From NCBI RefSeq assembly GCF_010092445.1, contig NZ_CP048031.1:310001-374000 (forward strand): a DNA stretch of 64,000 nt, given 5' to 3'. Source of the DNA: Shewanella sp. Arc9-LZ. Its GTDB lineage: Bacteria > Pseudomonadota > Gammaproteobacteria > Enterobacterales > Shewanellaceae. The position numbers were made by a program, and so were the translations under genes. Under the pieces are notes generated by a model, which was not told the origin of the DNA, made no database searches, and saw only the letters and a program-made list of their open reading frames with translations. Shown here in pieces: positions 25,723 through 35,359 of this stretch (the stretch's first letter is position 1; every line of letters begins with the position of its first letter).

Positions 25723-25848
25723 GTGATATTCTCAAATGGAAATTCACTTCGGATTTTATATCATTTTCATTCATACCTCCATTTGACTTATTATAGCGCC
25801 CTATTAAGGGTGACCTTTGTGCATTAAAAATTTGAGAGAAAGAAGTTT

Positions 25849-27054
25849 ATGCGTCGTAACTTATTGCCACTGTTAATGTTTATGGTGCTTTTGAGCCCGT
25901 TGGCTATTGATATTTATCTACCGTCTATGCCTGCAATGGCATTGGAGTACGGTGTATCAAACAGTGAAGTACAGTCCACCTTAGTGTTATTTTTATTTGC
26001 GATGGGCGTAGGGCAAATTTTAATTGGTCCACTCGCGGACCGTTTTGGCCGTAAACCTGTCGCATTATTTGGGATTGTACTTTATGGCATTAGCAGTTTA
26101 TTAGGGGCTTATGCGGTTGAGTTTGAATGGTTGCAGGTTGCCCGTGTGTTTCAAGGCTTAGCGGCTTGTTCCACCTCTATTGTGGTATTTAGTGCGGTAC
26201 GTGACTGCTATTCGCGCAAAGAAAGTGTGTCGATGTACAGTTATCTAAATGGTGCAATTTGTGTGGTCCCGGCACTGGCACCTACATTTGGTGGCTTATT
26301 AGCATTACAGTTTGGCTGGCGTTCTACCTTCATTTTTATGGCTTTGTATGCCATTTTTGTGTTGTTTTTGGTGGGGTTCCGTTTTCCGGAAACGCGTCCA
26401 TTAAATACCGACAGTACAGGGCCTTTATACCGTTGGAGCCGCTATAAGCCGGTTATTGGCGACCCTCATTTTATGTTTTATGCCAGTTGTTGCATGATCG
26501 CGATGGCATCAATTTTATGTTACGTGTCTTATTCACCAGTATGGTTAATTGGTCATTTAGGCATTTCAGAATTAACTTTCAGCGGTTTATTTGGCCTTAA
26601 TGCTGCGGTAAATATTGCCGCATGTTTTGCTGCCCCAGTGTTGGTTAAGCGTATTGGTAACCGTCCGGGAGTAGTAGTGGCATTATCGTTGATGTTGATT
26701 GCTGCTGTTATCGAAGCCGCGATGTACTTTGCTGGCCCTCAAGAAGGATTAGCCGCCGCAATAGCCTTTATGGCTCCGATGATGATTTTATGTATTGGCT
26801 TTGCTATTTTGCTTGGCCCAGCAACCAGTATGGCGTTGTCGGCTTTCGGTGAGCGCGCTGGTACCGCGACGGCGATGTTAGGTTGCATTCAAATGAGTGG
26901 GGCATCAATACTGACGGCGTTGATCCAGCTAACTGATATACCAGCACCTTATGCGATAGCGGTTGTTATGGGGGGCTTTAGTGCAGTATTGCTGATCATT
27001 ATGGCAATGAACCGTTTAAGCCATCTGCATCAAGAACAGTTACAACATGACTAA
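25849..27054 (+). CDS. MFS drug-resistance transporter, Bcr/CflA family
   Basis: 401 residues with 12 predicted membrane helices. LLSPLAIDIYLPSMPAM in helix 1 and GPLADRFGRKPVALFG in loop 2-3 are diagnostic of the Bcr/CflA (DHA1) subgroup, which exports drugs, sulfathiazole, purines or small metabolites by proton antiport. Substrate unknown. Paired with a divergent LysR gene, a common efflux-control arrangement. Followed by a terminator. Confidence 0.9.
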   Translation: MRRNLLPLLMFMVLLSPLAIDIYLPSMPAMALEYGVSNSEVQSTLVLFLFAMGVGQILIGPLADRFGRKPVALFGIVLYGISSLLGAYAVEFEWLQVARVFQGLAACSTSIVVFSAVRDCYSRKESVSMYSYLNGAICVVPALAPTFGGLLALQFGWRSTFIFMALYAIFVLFLVGFRFPETRPLNTDSTGPLYRWSRYKPVIGDPHFMFYASCCMIAMASILCYVSYSPVWLIGHLGISELTFSGLFGLNAAVNIAACFAAPVLVKRIGNRPGVVVALSLMLIAAVIEAAMYFAGPQEGLAAAIAFMAPMMILCIGFAILLGPATSMALSAFGERAGTATAMLGCIQMSGASILTALIQLTDIPAPYAIAVVMGGFSAVLLIIMAMNRLSHLHQEQLQHD

Positions 27055-27078
27055 TTAGCTTTAGTAATATCACCTTTA

Positions 27079-27117
27079 ACCCGCAGAATGCTAACCACAT
27101 TCCGCGGGTATTTTTTT
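27079..27117 (+). terminator. Rho-independent terminator of the MFS gene
   Basis: A 12-base arm ACCCGCAGAATG pairs with CATTCCGCGGGT (one mismatch), followed by seven T. Located 24 bases after the stop. Confidence 0.88.
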
Positions 27118-27135
27118 GCCTCAATATGGTGAGAC

Positions 27136-28101
27136 TTAAAAGCGGGCGTTGATAGCTATGCCAACATTAGTTTCTGAATCACTATTATACTCACCATTAT
27201 CGAAATAATGTTCTAGTGAAAACTTAGCCGAGAATACATCTGAAAAATGCCAGAAGTAACGTGTATTTAAACCCGTTTCAGTGATGTTGTTGCTGTGGCT
27301 ACTTTTATTTGAGTCATCAATATTACTGCTGCTTAAATCAGTATTTACATCTGTCCGGTAGTAAGTCGCACCCACTGACCATGCGTTATTGATATACCAA
27401 TCTGCAAACACTGCAACAGTATAAATGTCATTTTCAAAGTTTATTTTAGAATCTTGCACTATAGTCGGAGTTGAGCCATCAACTTGAGTGAGCATTTCGT
27501 TGTTGATATATTGTGGGTTTTGATAACCTACAGCCCCAGTTATAAACACTCCAGCGGTTGATTGTAATGGAATAAAATGTTCGTAAGTTAACGTGATAGC
27601 ATCAATGTTTTGGCTAAAATATGATTCAAATTCATATTCTAGATATGCGCCATTGTTAGATTCTGATTCTGAGTTGGTCGTGTAGTTCAAGGATAACTTT
27701 GAGTGTTCGCTAAAAAAATATCCAGCACTTATCTCGTATGTTGTGATGTCAAATACAGCATCATCTGCATTTAACTGGTTGACTCCAGCCCCCAAAAACC
27801 ATTTTGAGTCAAAAACGTATTCTCCAGAGATGTGATATAAATCTTGGAAGTCAGTGGTGGCATAACGCGCAGAAACAGTTGAGCCTTGATTAAAGAATCC
27901 CGCCAATGCGTATGGCTTATCTGCTTGTTCAACCGCTTTAAAGTAATAGCGATAATTGGCGTTAACTAGGCCATCCGCTTCACCTGATGAGTCTAAAAAA
28001 CCGATTTCTGCTTCGTGGTGATAGGTATTATCTTGGGCTGCATATGCAGGGATTGTGGCCAATGCGAGCATTAATGCCACAGACATCTTTGTTCTAGTCA
28101 T
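27136..28101 (-). CDS. Outer-membrane beta-barrel protein (putative porin)
   Basis: About 321 residues with a signal peptide (MTRTKMSVALMLALATIPAYA). The mature part alternates polar and hydrophobic/aromatic residues in many short strands (HHEAEIGFLDSS, LVNANYRYYF, YEISAGYFFS, LSLNYTTNS, FSAKFSLEHYFDNG) and ends in Phe (GIAINARF), the signal for outer-membrane assembly. It resembles the Shewanella/Vibrio putative porin family. The ATG at 28101 has AAGGAAG upstream; a longer frame from 28140 is unlikely. Confidence 0.8.
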   Translation of the reverse strand: MTRTKMSVALMLALATIPAYAAQDNTYHHEAEIGFLDSSGEADGLVNANYRYYFKAVEQADKPYALAGFFNQGSTVSARYATTDFQDLYHISGEYVFDSKWFLGAGVNQLNADDAVFDITTYEISAGYFFSEHSKLSLNYTTNSESESNNGAYLEYEFESYFSQNIDAITLTYEHFIPLQSTAGVFITGAVGYQNPQYINNEMLTQVDGSTPTIVQDSKINFENDIYTVAVFADWYINNAWSVGATYYRTDVNTDLSSSNIDDSNKSSHSNNITETGLNTRYFWHFSDVFSAKFSLEHYFDNGEYNSDSETNVGIAINARF

Positions 28102-28202
28102 AGTAATGGTTCTTCCTTGAGGTATTATGGTGTAGAGCAAAGTATATTGAACTCAACTTTACATATTTGCAACAACAGATTTGCAACAAAATAAGACAAA
28201 AA

Positions 28203-28814
28203 ATGAGCAGAAGTTATTGTATCCATTGCCAATACCCACAGTCGGCTTGCGTGTGTCATGCGCTCACACCGGTGACGTCAAATACCGAGGTTGTGGTGAT
28301 GCAGCATCCATCTGAAGTGGATCATGCTAAGAACACCGTGAGGTTATTGAAACTGGTGATGCCGCAGATGAAAATTTACGTGGGTGAATCTGTCGCGGAC
28401 TTTATTGAGCTGCAACATTATTTAGCTGCGCAAACGAAGCCGATTTATGTGGTTTATCCAAATGAGCACAGTCAAACTGTAGCCGAGGCTGGAGCGAGTG
28501 AGGCTGCGATAATTATTTTAGTCGACGGTACTTGGCGTAAAGCATACCGAATGTTGCAGCTCAATCCGTGGTTACTTAATTACCCGTCATTGCATCTAGA
28601 ATGTGAAGATGAGTCGCAATATATCATTCGTAAAGCGAAACGTAGCGACAGCTTGTCGACTCTGGAAGCGGTTGCCCACACGTTGATTGCGTTAAATCCC
28701 GCTGCTGAAATCGCGCCAATATTTGCAGTGTTTAACGCAATGGTGCAACATAAGTTAACGGCTATGCCTGCTGTGGTTCGTGAGCGATATAACGGCGATA
28801 AAATCAAAGGATAG
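28203..28814 (+). CDS. DTW-domain tRNA-uridine aminocarboxypropyltransferase (TapT-like)
   Basis: 203 residues. N-terminal Cys cluster YCIHCQYPQSACVCH, then the DTW-domain motifs QHPSEVDHAKNTVRLL and VDGTWRKAYRML, and YIIRKAKRSDSLSTLEA. DTW enzymes attach the 3-amino-3-carboxypropyl group of SAM to uridine (acp3U) in tRNA; E. coli TapT (YfiP) is the model. The ATG at 28203 is chosen over an in-frame TTG at 28167. The next gene starts 5 bases after the stop. Confidence 0.88.
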   Translation: MSRSYCIHCQYPQSACVCHALTPVTSNTEVVVMQHPSEVDHAKNTVRLLKLVMPQMKIYVGESVADFIELQHYLAAQTKPIYVVYPNEHSQTVAEAGASEAAIIILVDGTWRKAYRMLQLNPWLLNYPSLHLECEDESQYIIRKAKRSDSLSTLEAVAHTLIALNPAAEIAPIFAVFNAMVQHKLTAMPAVVRERYNGDKIKG

Positions 28815-28819
28815 ACAAG

Positions 28820-29203
28820 ATGAAACATCGGCGAATAGGCTCATTTATTTTGCTCGTTACTGCCAGTTCATTGGCGTTTTTTACAGTAGCTGCTGATAAG
28901 CCACATAAAACAATGACCTTGGCTGAAAAAGGCGAGCAAGCGCGCCAAGAGTCGGCTGAACTTGAGCAAACGCAATTGCAAAAAGCGCGTGAGGCAGCCA
29001 AGGCTACCTCGGAACGTGAGCAAGAAGTATTAGCTAAGTCGCAGCCAAACGATTGGGAAGCGCAGCAGCTCGAAAAAGCCCGTGCTCAATCGGATGAGCG
29101 TTTAACCCGTCAGCAAAAGTATTTACAACAGGCGCAAGAGGCCGCTACTCAAACCCGTAAAATCCCTAAAGACACCAGTATAGAGCCAGTTCAATCTGAT
29201 TAG
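28820..29203 (+). CDS. Exported Glu/Gln/Ala-rich helical protein
   Basis: 127 residues with a signal peptide (cleavage near residue 25, after VAA) and a mature part that is almost wholly charged, predicted coiled coil (GEQARQESAELEQTQLQ, REQEVLAKSQ, QSDERLTRQQKYLQQAQEA). Likely periplasmic. No family recognised. Close spacing to the DTW gene upstream suggests co-transcription. Confidence 0.6.
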   Translation: MKHRRIGSFILLVTASSLAFFTVAADKPHKTMTLAEKGEQARQESAELEQTQLQKAREAAKATSEREQEVLAKSQPNDWEAQQLEKARAQSDERLTRQQKYLQQAQEAATQTRKIPKDTSIEPVQSD

Positions 29204-29246
29204 TCTTGCTGTTGATTGACCCGTTCGGTTTATTTTGGAGTTCGCT

Positions 29247-29891
29247 TTGTCGTCTTGTCCTTTGTGTCACCATGAAACAGTTGCTTTTTCTCAAGATAAA
29301 AGTCGTCCCTATGTCCGTTGTCCGCAATGTTTTTTGGTATCGGTTCCTGCAGCATTTTATTTGGATCAAATAGCAGAAAAAGCCCATTATGATTGTCACA
29401 ATAATGACGTTGCCGATCTAGGTTACCAACAATTTTTATCCCGTACTTTAACGCCATTAATCGCGCGTATTAAACCCGGTGCAATAGGGTTAGATTTTGG
29501 CTGCGGAGAAGGTGCTGTATTAAGCCAAATGGCTGTAGCGCAAGGCATTAAGGTGGTTAATTATGATTTATTTTACCACCCAGATACTCAAGTACTCTCT
29601 CAGCAATATGATTTTGTTTGCTTAACTGAAGTGATAGAGCACATTGCCAATGCGCAGGCGTTGATGACGCAGTTAAGTACATTATTGTTGCCTGGCGGCA
29701 TATTGGCAGTAATGACCAAACAAGTACCCAGCTTAGATAAGTTTAACAATTGGTACTATAAAATTGACCCAACTCATATCAATTTCTACTCTATAGAAAC
29801 CTTTCAATGGTTAGCATTACAGCAAGGTTGGCAGCTTGAAATTATCGACAGCGATGTGGTGTTTTTTCACCTTCCAAAGTCGCCAGTTTAG
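29247..29891 (+). CDS. Class I SAM-dependent methyltransferase with N-terminal zinc ribbon
   Basis: 214 residues. N-terminal CPLC...CPQC motif is a likely zinc-binding knuckle, then the SAM loop GLDFGCGEGAVL (about residue 82), an acidic motif YDFVCLTEVIEHI and LLLPGGILAVMT. Similar to the UbiE/COQ5-like methyltransferase_23 group; substrate unknown. I place the start at TTG 29247, since GGAG sits 6 bases before it, rather than at TTG 29235. Confidence 0.82.
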   Translation: MSSCPLCHHETVAFSQDKSRPYVRCPQCFLVSVPAAFYLDQIAEKAHYDCHNNDVADLGYQQFLSRTLTPLIARIKPGAIGLDFGCGEGAVLSQMAVAQGIKVVNYDLFYHPDTQVLSQQYDFVCLTEVIEHIANAQALMTQLSTLLLPGGILAVMTKQVPSLDKFNNWYYKIDPTHINFYSIETFQWLALQQGWQLEIIDSDVVFFHLPKSPV

Positions 29892-30015
29892 TCGTGAGTG
29901 TTGGGTATTAATAAATAGATACAATTGACTTGTTAGCAAAGCGGTAAAAGATTTAACAAAAGCGTCATTTCAAGGTAGTTTTGTTGCACTAATTACTATA
30001 ATAAATGGAATAAAC

Positions 30016-31323
30016 ATGCGCCTGACGTCTGTTGCTTTACTGCTTTCAAGTGTATTTGCCACCAGTGTTTACAGCACGACTACCGTGGCTAGCGTGCCCA
30101 ATGCTGCAGAACTAACCGCTCAAGTTGAAAGCAAAGTCATTGCATGGCGCCGCGATTTACATCAACACCCTGAATTATCTAATCGCGAATTTCGCACCAG
30201 TAAAGTGATTGAGAAACATCTTAAATCTCTCGGACTTGAAGTGCAGACGGGTATTGCTCATACCGGTGTGGTCGCCATACTAAAAGGCGGCAAGCCTGGG
30301 CCATTAATTGGTTTACGCGCTGATATGGATGCGCTGCCCGTTACCGAAGTGGTTGATTTACCTTTTGCCTCTAAAGTAACTGACACTTATCGAAATCAAA
30401 CAGTAGGTGTGATGCACGCGTGCGGTCATGATACCCATGTGGCTATGCTGATGGGCGTGGCTGAAAACCTCGTAAAAGTAAAAGACAGCCTAGCCGGTGA
30501 TGTAATGTTTATCTTTCAGCCAGCCGAAGAAGGCGCGCCAGAAGGTGAACAAGGCGGTGCGGAGTTAATGCTCAAACAAGGCTTATTTGCCAAGCGCAAG
30601 CCTGAGCAAGTGTTTGGTATGCATGTTACTTCAAGCATGCCTACAGGTATGATTGGTCTACGTTCCGGCCCTGCAATGGCGAGTGAAGACTCATTTACGA
30701 TTAAAGTGATGGGCAAGCAAACCCATGGCTCACGTCCTTGGAGTGGTGTTGATCCTATCGTGGCCTCGGCACAAATTATTAATAGTGTGCAAACCATTAT
30801 TAGTCGTCAGGTGGATATTACCAAAGCACCTGCAGTAGTGAGTTTTGGGGCCATTAATGGTGGTATTCGATCGAATATTATTCCTGACGAAGTAGAACTT
30901 ATTGGTACTATTCGTACTTTCGATCAAGATATGCGCGCCGACATTAAAGTTAAATTGGCCCAAGTGGCAGCTAATGCCGCTAAAACAGTTGGCGCCACTG
31001 CAGTAACCGTGATCCAACCTGGTTATCCGGTTACGGTTAACAACCCAGAATTAGTCAGCAAAATGCGCCCGGTTATCGCCTCTGTAGTGGGTGGCAATAT
31101 GTTGATTGAGCCAGGACTGATTACCGGTGCGGAAGACTTTTCTTATTACGCATTAGAAACACCCGGGATGTTCTTTTTCTTGGGCGTGACACCTGCTGAC
31201 CAAGATATCAATAATGTCGCCAGTAATCACTCTCCGGCATTTTATGTTGATGAGAGTGCCCTTAAGGTTGGCGTGCAAACCATGACCCAAATTGCCTTAA
31301 CCGCATTAAGCGCGGCACAATAG
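30016..31323 (+). CDS. M20 family metallo-amidohydrolase, exported
   Basis: 435 residues with a signal peptide (about 27 residues). M20D motifs: WRRDLHQHPELSNREFRTS, RADMDALPVTE, HACGHDTHVAMLMG, QPAEEGAPEGEQGGAELML, the dimerisation part near KQTHGSRPWSGVDP and the last ligand in NHSPAFYVDE. Family members hydrolyse N-acyl amino acids, aminobenzoyl-glutamate or similar amides with two zinc or manganese ions. Substrate unknown. Upstream of an M16 peptidase pair, suggesting peptide or amide catabolism. Confidence 0.88.
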   Translation: MRLTSVALLLSSVFATSVYSTTTVASVPNAAELTAQVESKVIAWRRDLHQHPELSNREFRTSKVIEKHLKSLGLEVQTGIAHTGVVAILKGGKPGPLIGLRADMDALPVTEVVDLPFASKVTDTYRNQTVGVMHACGHDTHVAMLMGVAENLVKVKDSLAGDVMFIFQPAEEGAPEGEQGGAELMLKQGLFAKRKPEQVFGMHVTSSMPTGMIGLRSGPAMASEDSFTIKVMGKQTHGSRPWSGVDPIVASAQIINSVQTIISRQVDITKAPAVVSFGAINGGIRSNIIPDEVELIGTIRTFDQDMRADIKVKLAQVAANAAKTVGATAVTVIQPGYPVTVNNPELVSKMRPVIASVVGGNMLIEPGLITGAEDFSYYALETPGMFFFLGVTPADQDINNVASNHSPAFYVDESALKVGVQTMTQIALTALSAAQ

Positions 31324-31409
31324 CCCTATTTAAAAACCAATTTTAATAATCCATTTTAAAAAAACCAATTTAAATAAACCATTGGACGATAGCTCAAAAG
31401 GAGCGAGAT

Positions 31410-32738
31410 ATGACCCGCAAGATAATGGCGTTGCTGATGACATTAGGCGTACTGAGTGCGCCTAATGTGTCAGCGACACAAGCTGAAGATATTAATAGTT
31501 TTACCTTAGATAATGGCATGAAGATTATGGTGTTGGAGGATAGTTCTATCCCTAATGCCAATATGTACATTTTTTGGAAAGTGGGTTCGCGCAATGAAGT
31601 ACCTGGTATTACCGGTATTTCGCACTTTTTTGAACACATGATGTTTAATGGTTCTAAAAAGTTTGGCCCTAAAATGTTTGACCGTACGATGGAAGCGGCT
31701 GGTGGCGCCAACAACGCTTATACCAGTGAAGATATAACGGTATATACCGACTGGTTTCCAGCAAATGGTCTAGAAACTATTTTTGATTTAGAAGCAGACC
31801 GCATCGCCAATTTAGACATCAATCCTGAAATGGTTGAAAGTGAGCGCGGCGTGGTGCAATCAGAGCGCACTACAGGGCTTGAAAACTCCAATTGGCGTAC
31901 TATTCAAGAAGCGCTTAAAAGTGTCGCCTTTGCGGCGCATCCATATAGCTGGTCGGTGATTGGTTATGAGTCAGACATTGCAGCTTGGACATTAGCAGAC
32001 TTACAGCAATACCATAAAACCTACTATGCCCCTAACAATGCGCTAGTGGTGATTACCGGTGATGTGAAGCTAGCCGAAGTGAAAGCCTTGGCTAATCAGT
32101 ATTTTGCGCCAATTCCGGCCCAAGCCCCACCGAAAGCCGTACGCACGGTTGAACCGCAACAAAATGGCGAACGTCGGGTATTTGTTAAAAAAGAATCGGT
32201 AAGCACGCCAAACATTATGTTGGCTTATCATGTACCTGCAACTAGCCATGCAGACTACTATGCATTGGATTTATTAACGTCGATGTTAAGCGAAGGTAAT
32301 AGCTCACGCTTTTATAAAGCGCTAGTCGACAAGCAATTAGCTGTCGCTGCCGACACTTACATGCCGATGTCGTTTGACCCTAACTTGTTTTATATCTTGG
32401 GTGTAGCGAATGCGGGAGTCAGTGCCGAGACTTTAGAAAAAGCTCTCATCGAGCAGATTGATCTAATTTCCGAGCAAGGTGTGACTCAGCAAGAACTTGA
32501 AAAAGTTAAAAATATTAAGTTAATGGACTTTTACCGCACGATGGAAACCATTAATGGTAAAGCCAATACTTTAGGCACATACGAGCTGTATTTTGGCGAC
32601 TATGCAAAACTGTTTAACGCCCCAGAAGCCTATAACAAGGTCACTCCTGCTGATATTCAGCGTGTGGTGCAAACCTATTTAATTAAAGCGAATCGAACTG
32701 TCGGTGTGCTCGCTGCTACTGAGGAGTCAGACAAATGA
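31410..32738 (+). CDS. M16 family zinc peptidase, catalytic subunit
   Basis: 442 residues with a signal peptide (about 22 residues). The inverted zinc motif HFFEH is at residues 72-76, with the third ligand Glu about 75 residues on (near VVQSER). The C-terminal M16 domain includes VFVKKESVSTPNIMLAYHVPA. AAAGGAG precedes the ATG. Its stop overlaps the start of the next gene as ATGA. Probable periplasmic peptide-degrading chamber with its partner. Confidence 0.92.
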   Translation: MTRKIMALLMTLGVLSAPNVSATQAEDINSFTLDNGMKIMVLEDSSIPNANMYIFWKVGSRNEVPGITGISHFFEHMMFNGSKKFGPKMFDRTMEAAGGANNAYTSEDITVYTDWFPANGLETIFDLEADRIANLDINPEMVESERGVVQSERTTGLENSNWRTIQEALKSVAFAAHPYSWSVIGYESDIAAWTLADLQQYHKTYYAPNNALVVITGDVKLAEVKALANQYFAPIPAQAPPKAVRTVEPQQNGERRVFVKKESVSTPNIMLAYHVPATSHADYYALDLLTSMLSEGNSSRFYKALVDKQLAVAADTYMPMSFDPNLFYILGVANAGVSAETLEKALIEQIDLISEQGVTQQELEKVKNIKLMDFYRTMETINGKANTLGTYELYFGDYAKLFNAPEAYNKVTPADIQRVVQTYLIKANRTVGVLAATEESDK

Positions 32739-34186
32739 AAACCGTAACTCACACACGCATTAAAATATCATTATCAGCAATCGCATTGGCCTGTAGCTTA
32801 GGGATAAGTGGTTGTGCGACAACCCAGAAAACCACTGCCGATTCCGCCAACCCTGTTACCGCTAGCTTTGTTATGCCAAGCTACCAATCTGTTACCTTAG
32901 ACAATGGCTTAAAGGTTAAGCTGATGGTGCAAAAAGAAGTGCCATTAGTGACCATTGATGCCGTAGTGAGAGCGGGAGCAGTCAATGATATTACCTCTGG
33001 TATGGCTTACATTACCTCACAAAGTTTACTGTTGGGTGCAGCGGGTCAATCAAAGGCCGACATCGAGCAGCAGTTAGATTTTATGGGTGCCAGCATAGAC
33101 ACCAACGCTGATTTAGAAGGCAGTTATATTCGTGCCAATATGATGAGCAAAGATGTTGATACCGTGCTCGATATTTTTAGCCACGTATTGCGCCAACCAG
33201 ACTTTGATAGCGCTGAATTTGATAAACTAAAACAGCGCGAAATTGTGGGTTTATCACAGCAAAAAGAAAGTCCTCGAGCAGTGATTGGTCGCTACTTCAA
33301 TAAGTTAGTCTTTGGTGATCATCCTTATGCCAATCCGGTATCAGGCAATAGTGACACCATTGATAAACTTTCTGTTGAGGAGTTACGTGCTTTTCATAAA
33401 GGCTATTATCAACCAAACAACATGACCATTAACGTGGTGGGCGATTTTGATGTTGCCGACATGACCGCTAAACTGAATAAAGCCTTTGGCGATTGGCAGA
33501 CCACTGAAACCGTGGTTCAGCCAGATTTAAGCCAACATTTACCAACATTAACCCAACCTCACGTACTGTTGGTCGACAAGCCTGACGCAATTGAAACCAC
33601 CTTTTTAATTGGTGGCGTGGGGATCCGTTATGACAATCCTGATTATGTTGGGTTAACCGTAGTGAACACCATTTTAGGTGGTCGTTTTACTTCATGGTTA
33701 AATGATGAATTACGCGTCAATGCCGGATTAACTTACGGTGCCCGTTCTGGTTTTAGCCCTTATGCTCAATCTGGGGTATTCCAAATCAGTACTTTTACTA
33801 AGTCATCGACCACTAAAGAAGCCATTGATTTAGCCTTAAAAACCTATGCTCGTTTATGGGAAAAGGGCATTGATCAAGCCACTTTAGATTCTGCCAAAGC
33901 CTATGTTAAAGGCCAGTTCCCACCTAAGTATGAGACGAGTGGACAGTTAGCCGGTTTATTGTCTGACATGTATCTGTATGGCTTTAATGATGATTTTATT
34001 AATCAATTTCAAGCTAAAGTAGATGGACTTACCCTTGCAGACACTCAACGTTTGATTAAGCAATATTTCCCACAACAAAACTTACAGTTTGTGTTGATTG
34101 GCAACGCTGAAAACATTGCTGATATTGCAGCGCAATACGGTGAAGTGACTAAAGTTGATATCACTGCGACGGGTTTTGGTCAGTAG
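32735..34186 (+). CDS. M16 family protein, non-catalytic partner, lipoprotein
   Basis: 483 residues with a lipoprotein signal (lipobox ISGC, cysteine near residue 27). It has the M16 fold (LDNGLKVKLMVQKEVPLVTIDAVVRAGAV, NNMTINVVGDFD) but where HxxEH should be it reads MAYITSQSLLLGA, so the zinc site is lost. C-terminal glycine-rich loop VVNTILGGRFTSWLN is kept. Pairs of active and inactive M16 proteins form heterodimers in mitochondria and bacteria. Translationally coupled to the active gene. Confidence 0.9.
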   Translation: MKTVTHTRIKISLSAIALACSLGISGCATTQKTTADSANPVTASFVMPSYQSVTLDNGLKVKLMVQKEVPLVTIDAVVRAGAVNDITSGMAYITSQSLLLGAAGQSKADIEQQLDFMGASIDTNADLEGSYIRANMMSKDVDTVLDIFSHVLRQPDFDSAEFDKLKQREIVGLSQQKESPRAVIGRYFNKLVFGDHPYANPVSGNSDTIDKLSVEELRAFHKGYYQPNNMTINVVGDFDVADMTAKLNKAFGDWQTTETVVQPDLSQHLPTLTQPHVLLVDKPDAIETTFLIGGVGIRYDNPDYVGLTVVNTILGGRFTSWLNDELRVNAGLTYGARSGFSPYAQSGVFQISTFTKSSTTKEAIDLALKTYARLWEKGIDQATLDSAKAYVKGQFPPKYETSGQLAGLLSDMYLYGFNDDFINQFQAKVDGLTLADTQRLIKQYFPQQNLQFVLIGNAENIADIAAQYGEVTKVDITATGFGQ

Positions 34187-34270
34187 TTGTCAGTGGGTTA
34201 ATTGCTTATGCAATTAATGGCTTATTCAATTAATGACTTAGTCAGCTAATTGCACTGTAGTATCGTATGA

Positions 34271-34296
34271 TGGCTCACATAAGTGGGCCATTTTTT
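34271..34296 (+). terminator. Rho-independent terminator of the M16 operon
   Basis: Stem TGGCTCAC, loop ATAA, GTGGGCCA (one G-T pair), followed by six T, 84 bases after the stop. Confidence 0.82.
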
Positions 34297-34427
34297 ATGG
34301 CTAGATATCATGGTGTCACTCAGTGATTCAATGAGCTCGCTAAGCCAAGATAGGTGCAGGCAACATTGGCTATGTTGAGCTTGGGATCCGTTAAGTGTTA
34401 AACGCGATTGCGATAAGAGGATGGTTA

Positions 34428-34991
34428 ATGATACATACATGCCGATTTATATTACTGCTAACGGCGATGTTGTTACTGACACATTCAACGTCATCTTATG
34501 CTGCGAAAGTAACTTTAGATACGTTTTGTAGCCAACTAGTGGGTGAGTGGCAGGGCAGTGCAGCCAATCCGAATGTTGCGCCGAAGCAGGTAAGCACTTC
34601 GGTGATGTGCTCGGCAGATAAACGTAATTTATACATTAGTGTTAGCCGTGGTAGTCGCTTTTCGAACAGTGAAACTTGGTGGTTTAGGCAACAACAAGAT
34701 CATATTTTATTGGTGTATGCCAATGGGATTACCGATGATATTTCGCAACAGTTAACGCTTTATGAGCAAGCGGGCAGTTACTCATTTTTAGGCAAGGGGG
34801 AAATCAATCAACGTCCGGCCTTAGTACAATTGCAGTTCGATCCCATGATGAGTGATACCAAACCGTCAACAGCAGGATGGCAATGGCAGCAAAGCGCGCA
34901 CTATTTGGATGACGACAGTGAGCAGTATCAAGTCATTAGAGCCATTAGTCTGCTTAAACCATCGGCAAAGAATACTCTGCCGACAGAATAA
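34428..34991 (+). CDS. Exported protein of unknown function
   Basis: 187 residues with a signal peptide (cleavage after SYA, about residue 25). The mature region begins AKVTLDTFCSQLVGEWQGSA, a lipocalin-like opening (GEWxG), then alternating strands such as KRNLYISVSRGSRFS and QQDHILLVYANGI. It could be a small beta-sandwich or lipocalin-like periplasmic protein. I do not recognise a named family. ATG at 34428 is preceded by AAGAGG; a GTG at 34395 is possible. Confidence 0.6.
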   Translation: MIHTCRFILLLTAMLLLTHSTSSYAAKVTLDTFCSQLVGEWQGSAANPNVAPKQVSTSVMCSADKRNLYISVSRGSRFSNSETWWFRQQQDHILLVYANGITDDISQQLTLYEQAGSYSFLGKGEINQRPALVQLQFDPMMSDTKPSTAGWQWQQSAHYLDDDSEQYQVIRAISLLKPSAKNTLPTE

Positions 34992-35020
34992 AATGAGTGC
35001 TTCTTAACACCCACTGTGAC

Positions 35021-35359
35021 TTAGCGATAAAACAAATAAGCGGCAAACAATGCCCAACTCAATAGCAGTAACCCCAGCAACGACCATGTTAAAGGGTTGA
35101 ATCGACTCTCTGGTTCAATGTAAGACATATCAGAATCGTCATCATTTGAGCTTGTCGCGCTTTTAGATTTTTGCTGCTGTTTACGGGCTTTATCTCGTTC
35201 GCGAGCCTTAGCCTTCTCACGTTTTTTGTATTCAGCAATCCCCTTTTCAACGCCCGCAGCAATCAGCTTGGTTTGTTCTTTAACTTGCCCAGGTTTTTGG
35301 GTTGCTTTGGCAATGGCTAAAGCATCTTGTTGGGTTTCAGGTGATAGCGTCTTTTTCAT
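35021..35359 (-). CDS. DUF2956 family single-span membrane protein
   Basis: 112 residues: N-terminal LSPETQQDALAIAKATQKPGQVKEQTKLIAAGVEKGIAEYKK is the DUF2956 signature, then a highly basic stretch (KKREKAKARERDKARKQQQ), an acidic linker and a C-terminal membrane helix (about 90-110). Function unknown. Its ATG overlaps the trmL stop by one base (TAATG). Confidence 0.8.
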   Translation of the reverse strand: MKKTLSPETQQDALAIAKATQKPGQVKEQTKLIAAGVEKGIAEYKKREKAKARERDKARKQQQKSKSATSSNDDDSDMSYIEPESRFNPLTWSLLGLLLLSWALFAAYLFYR

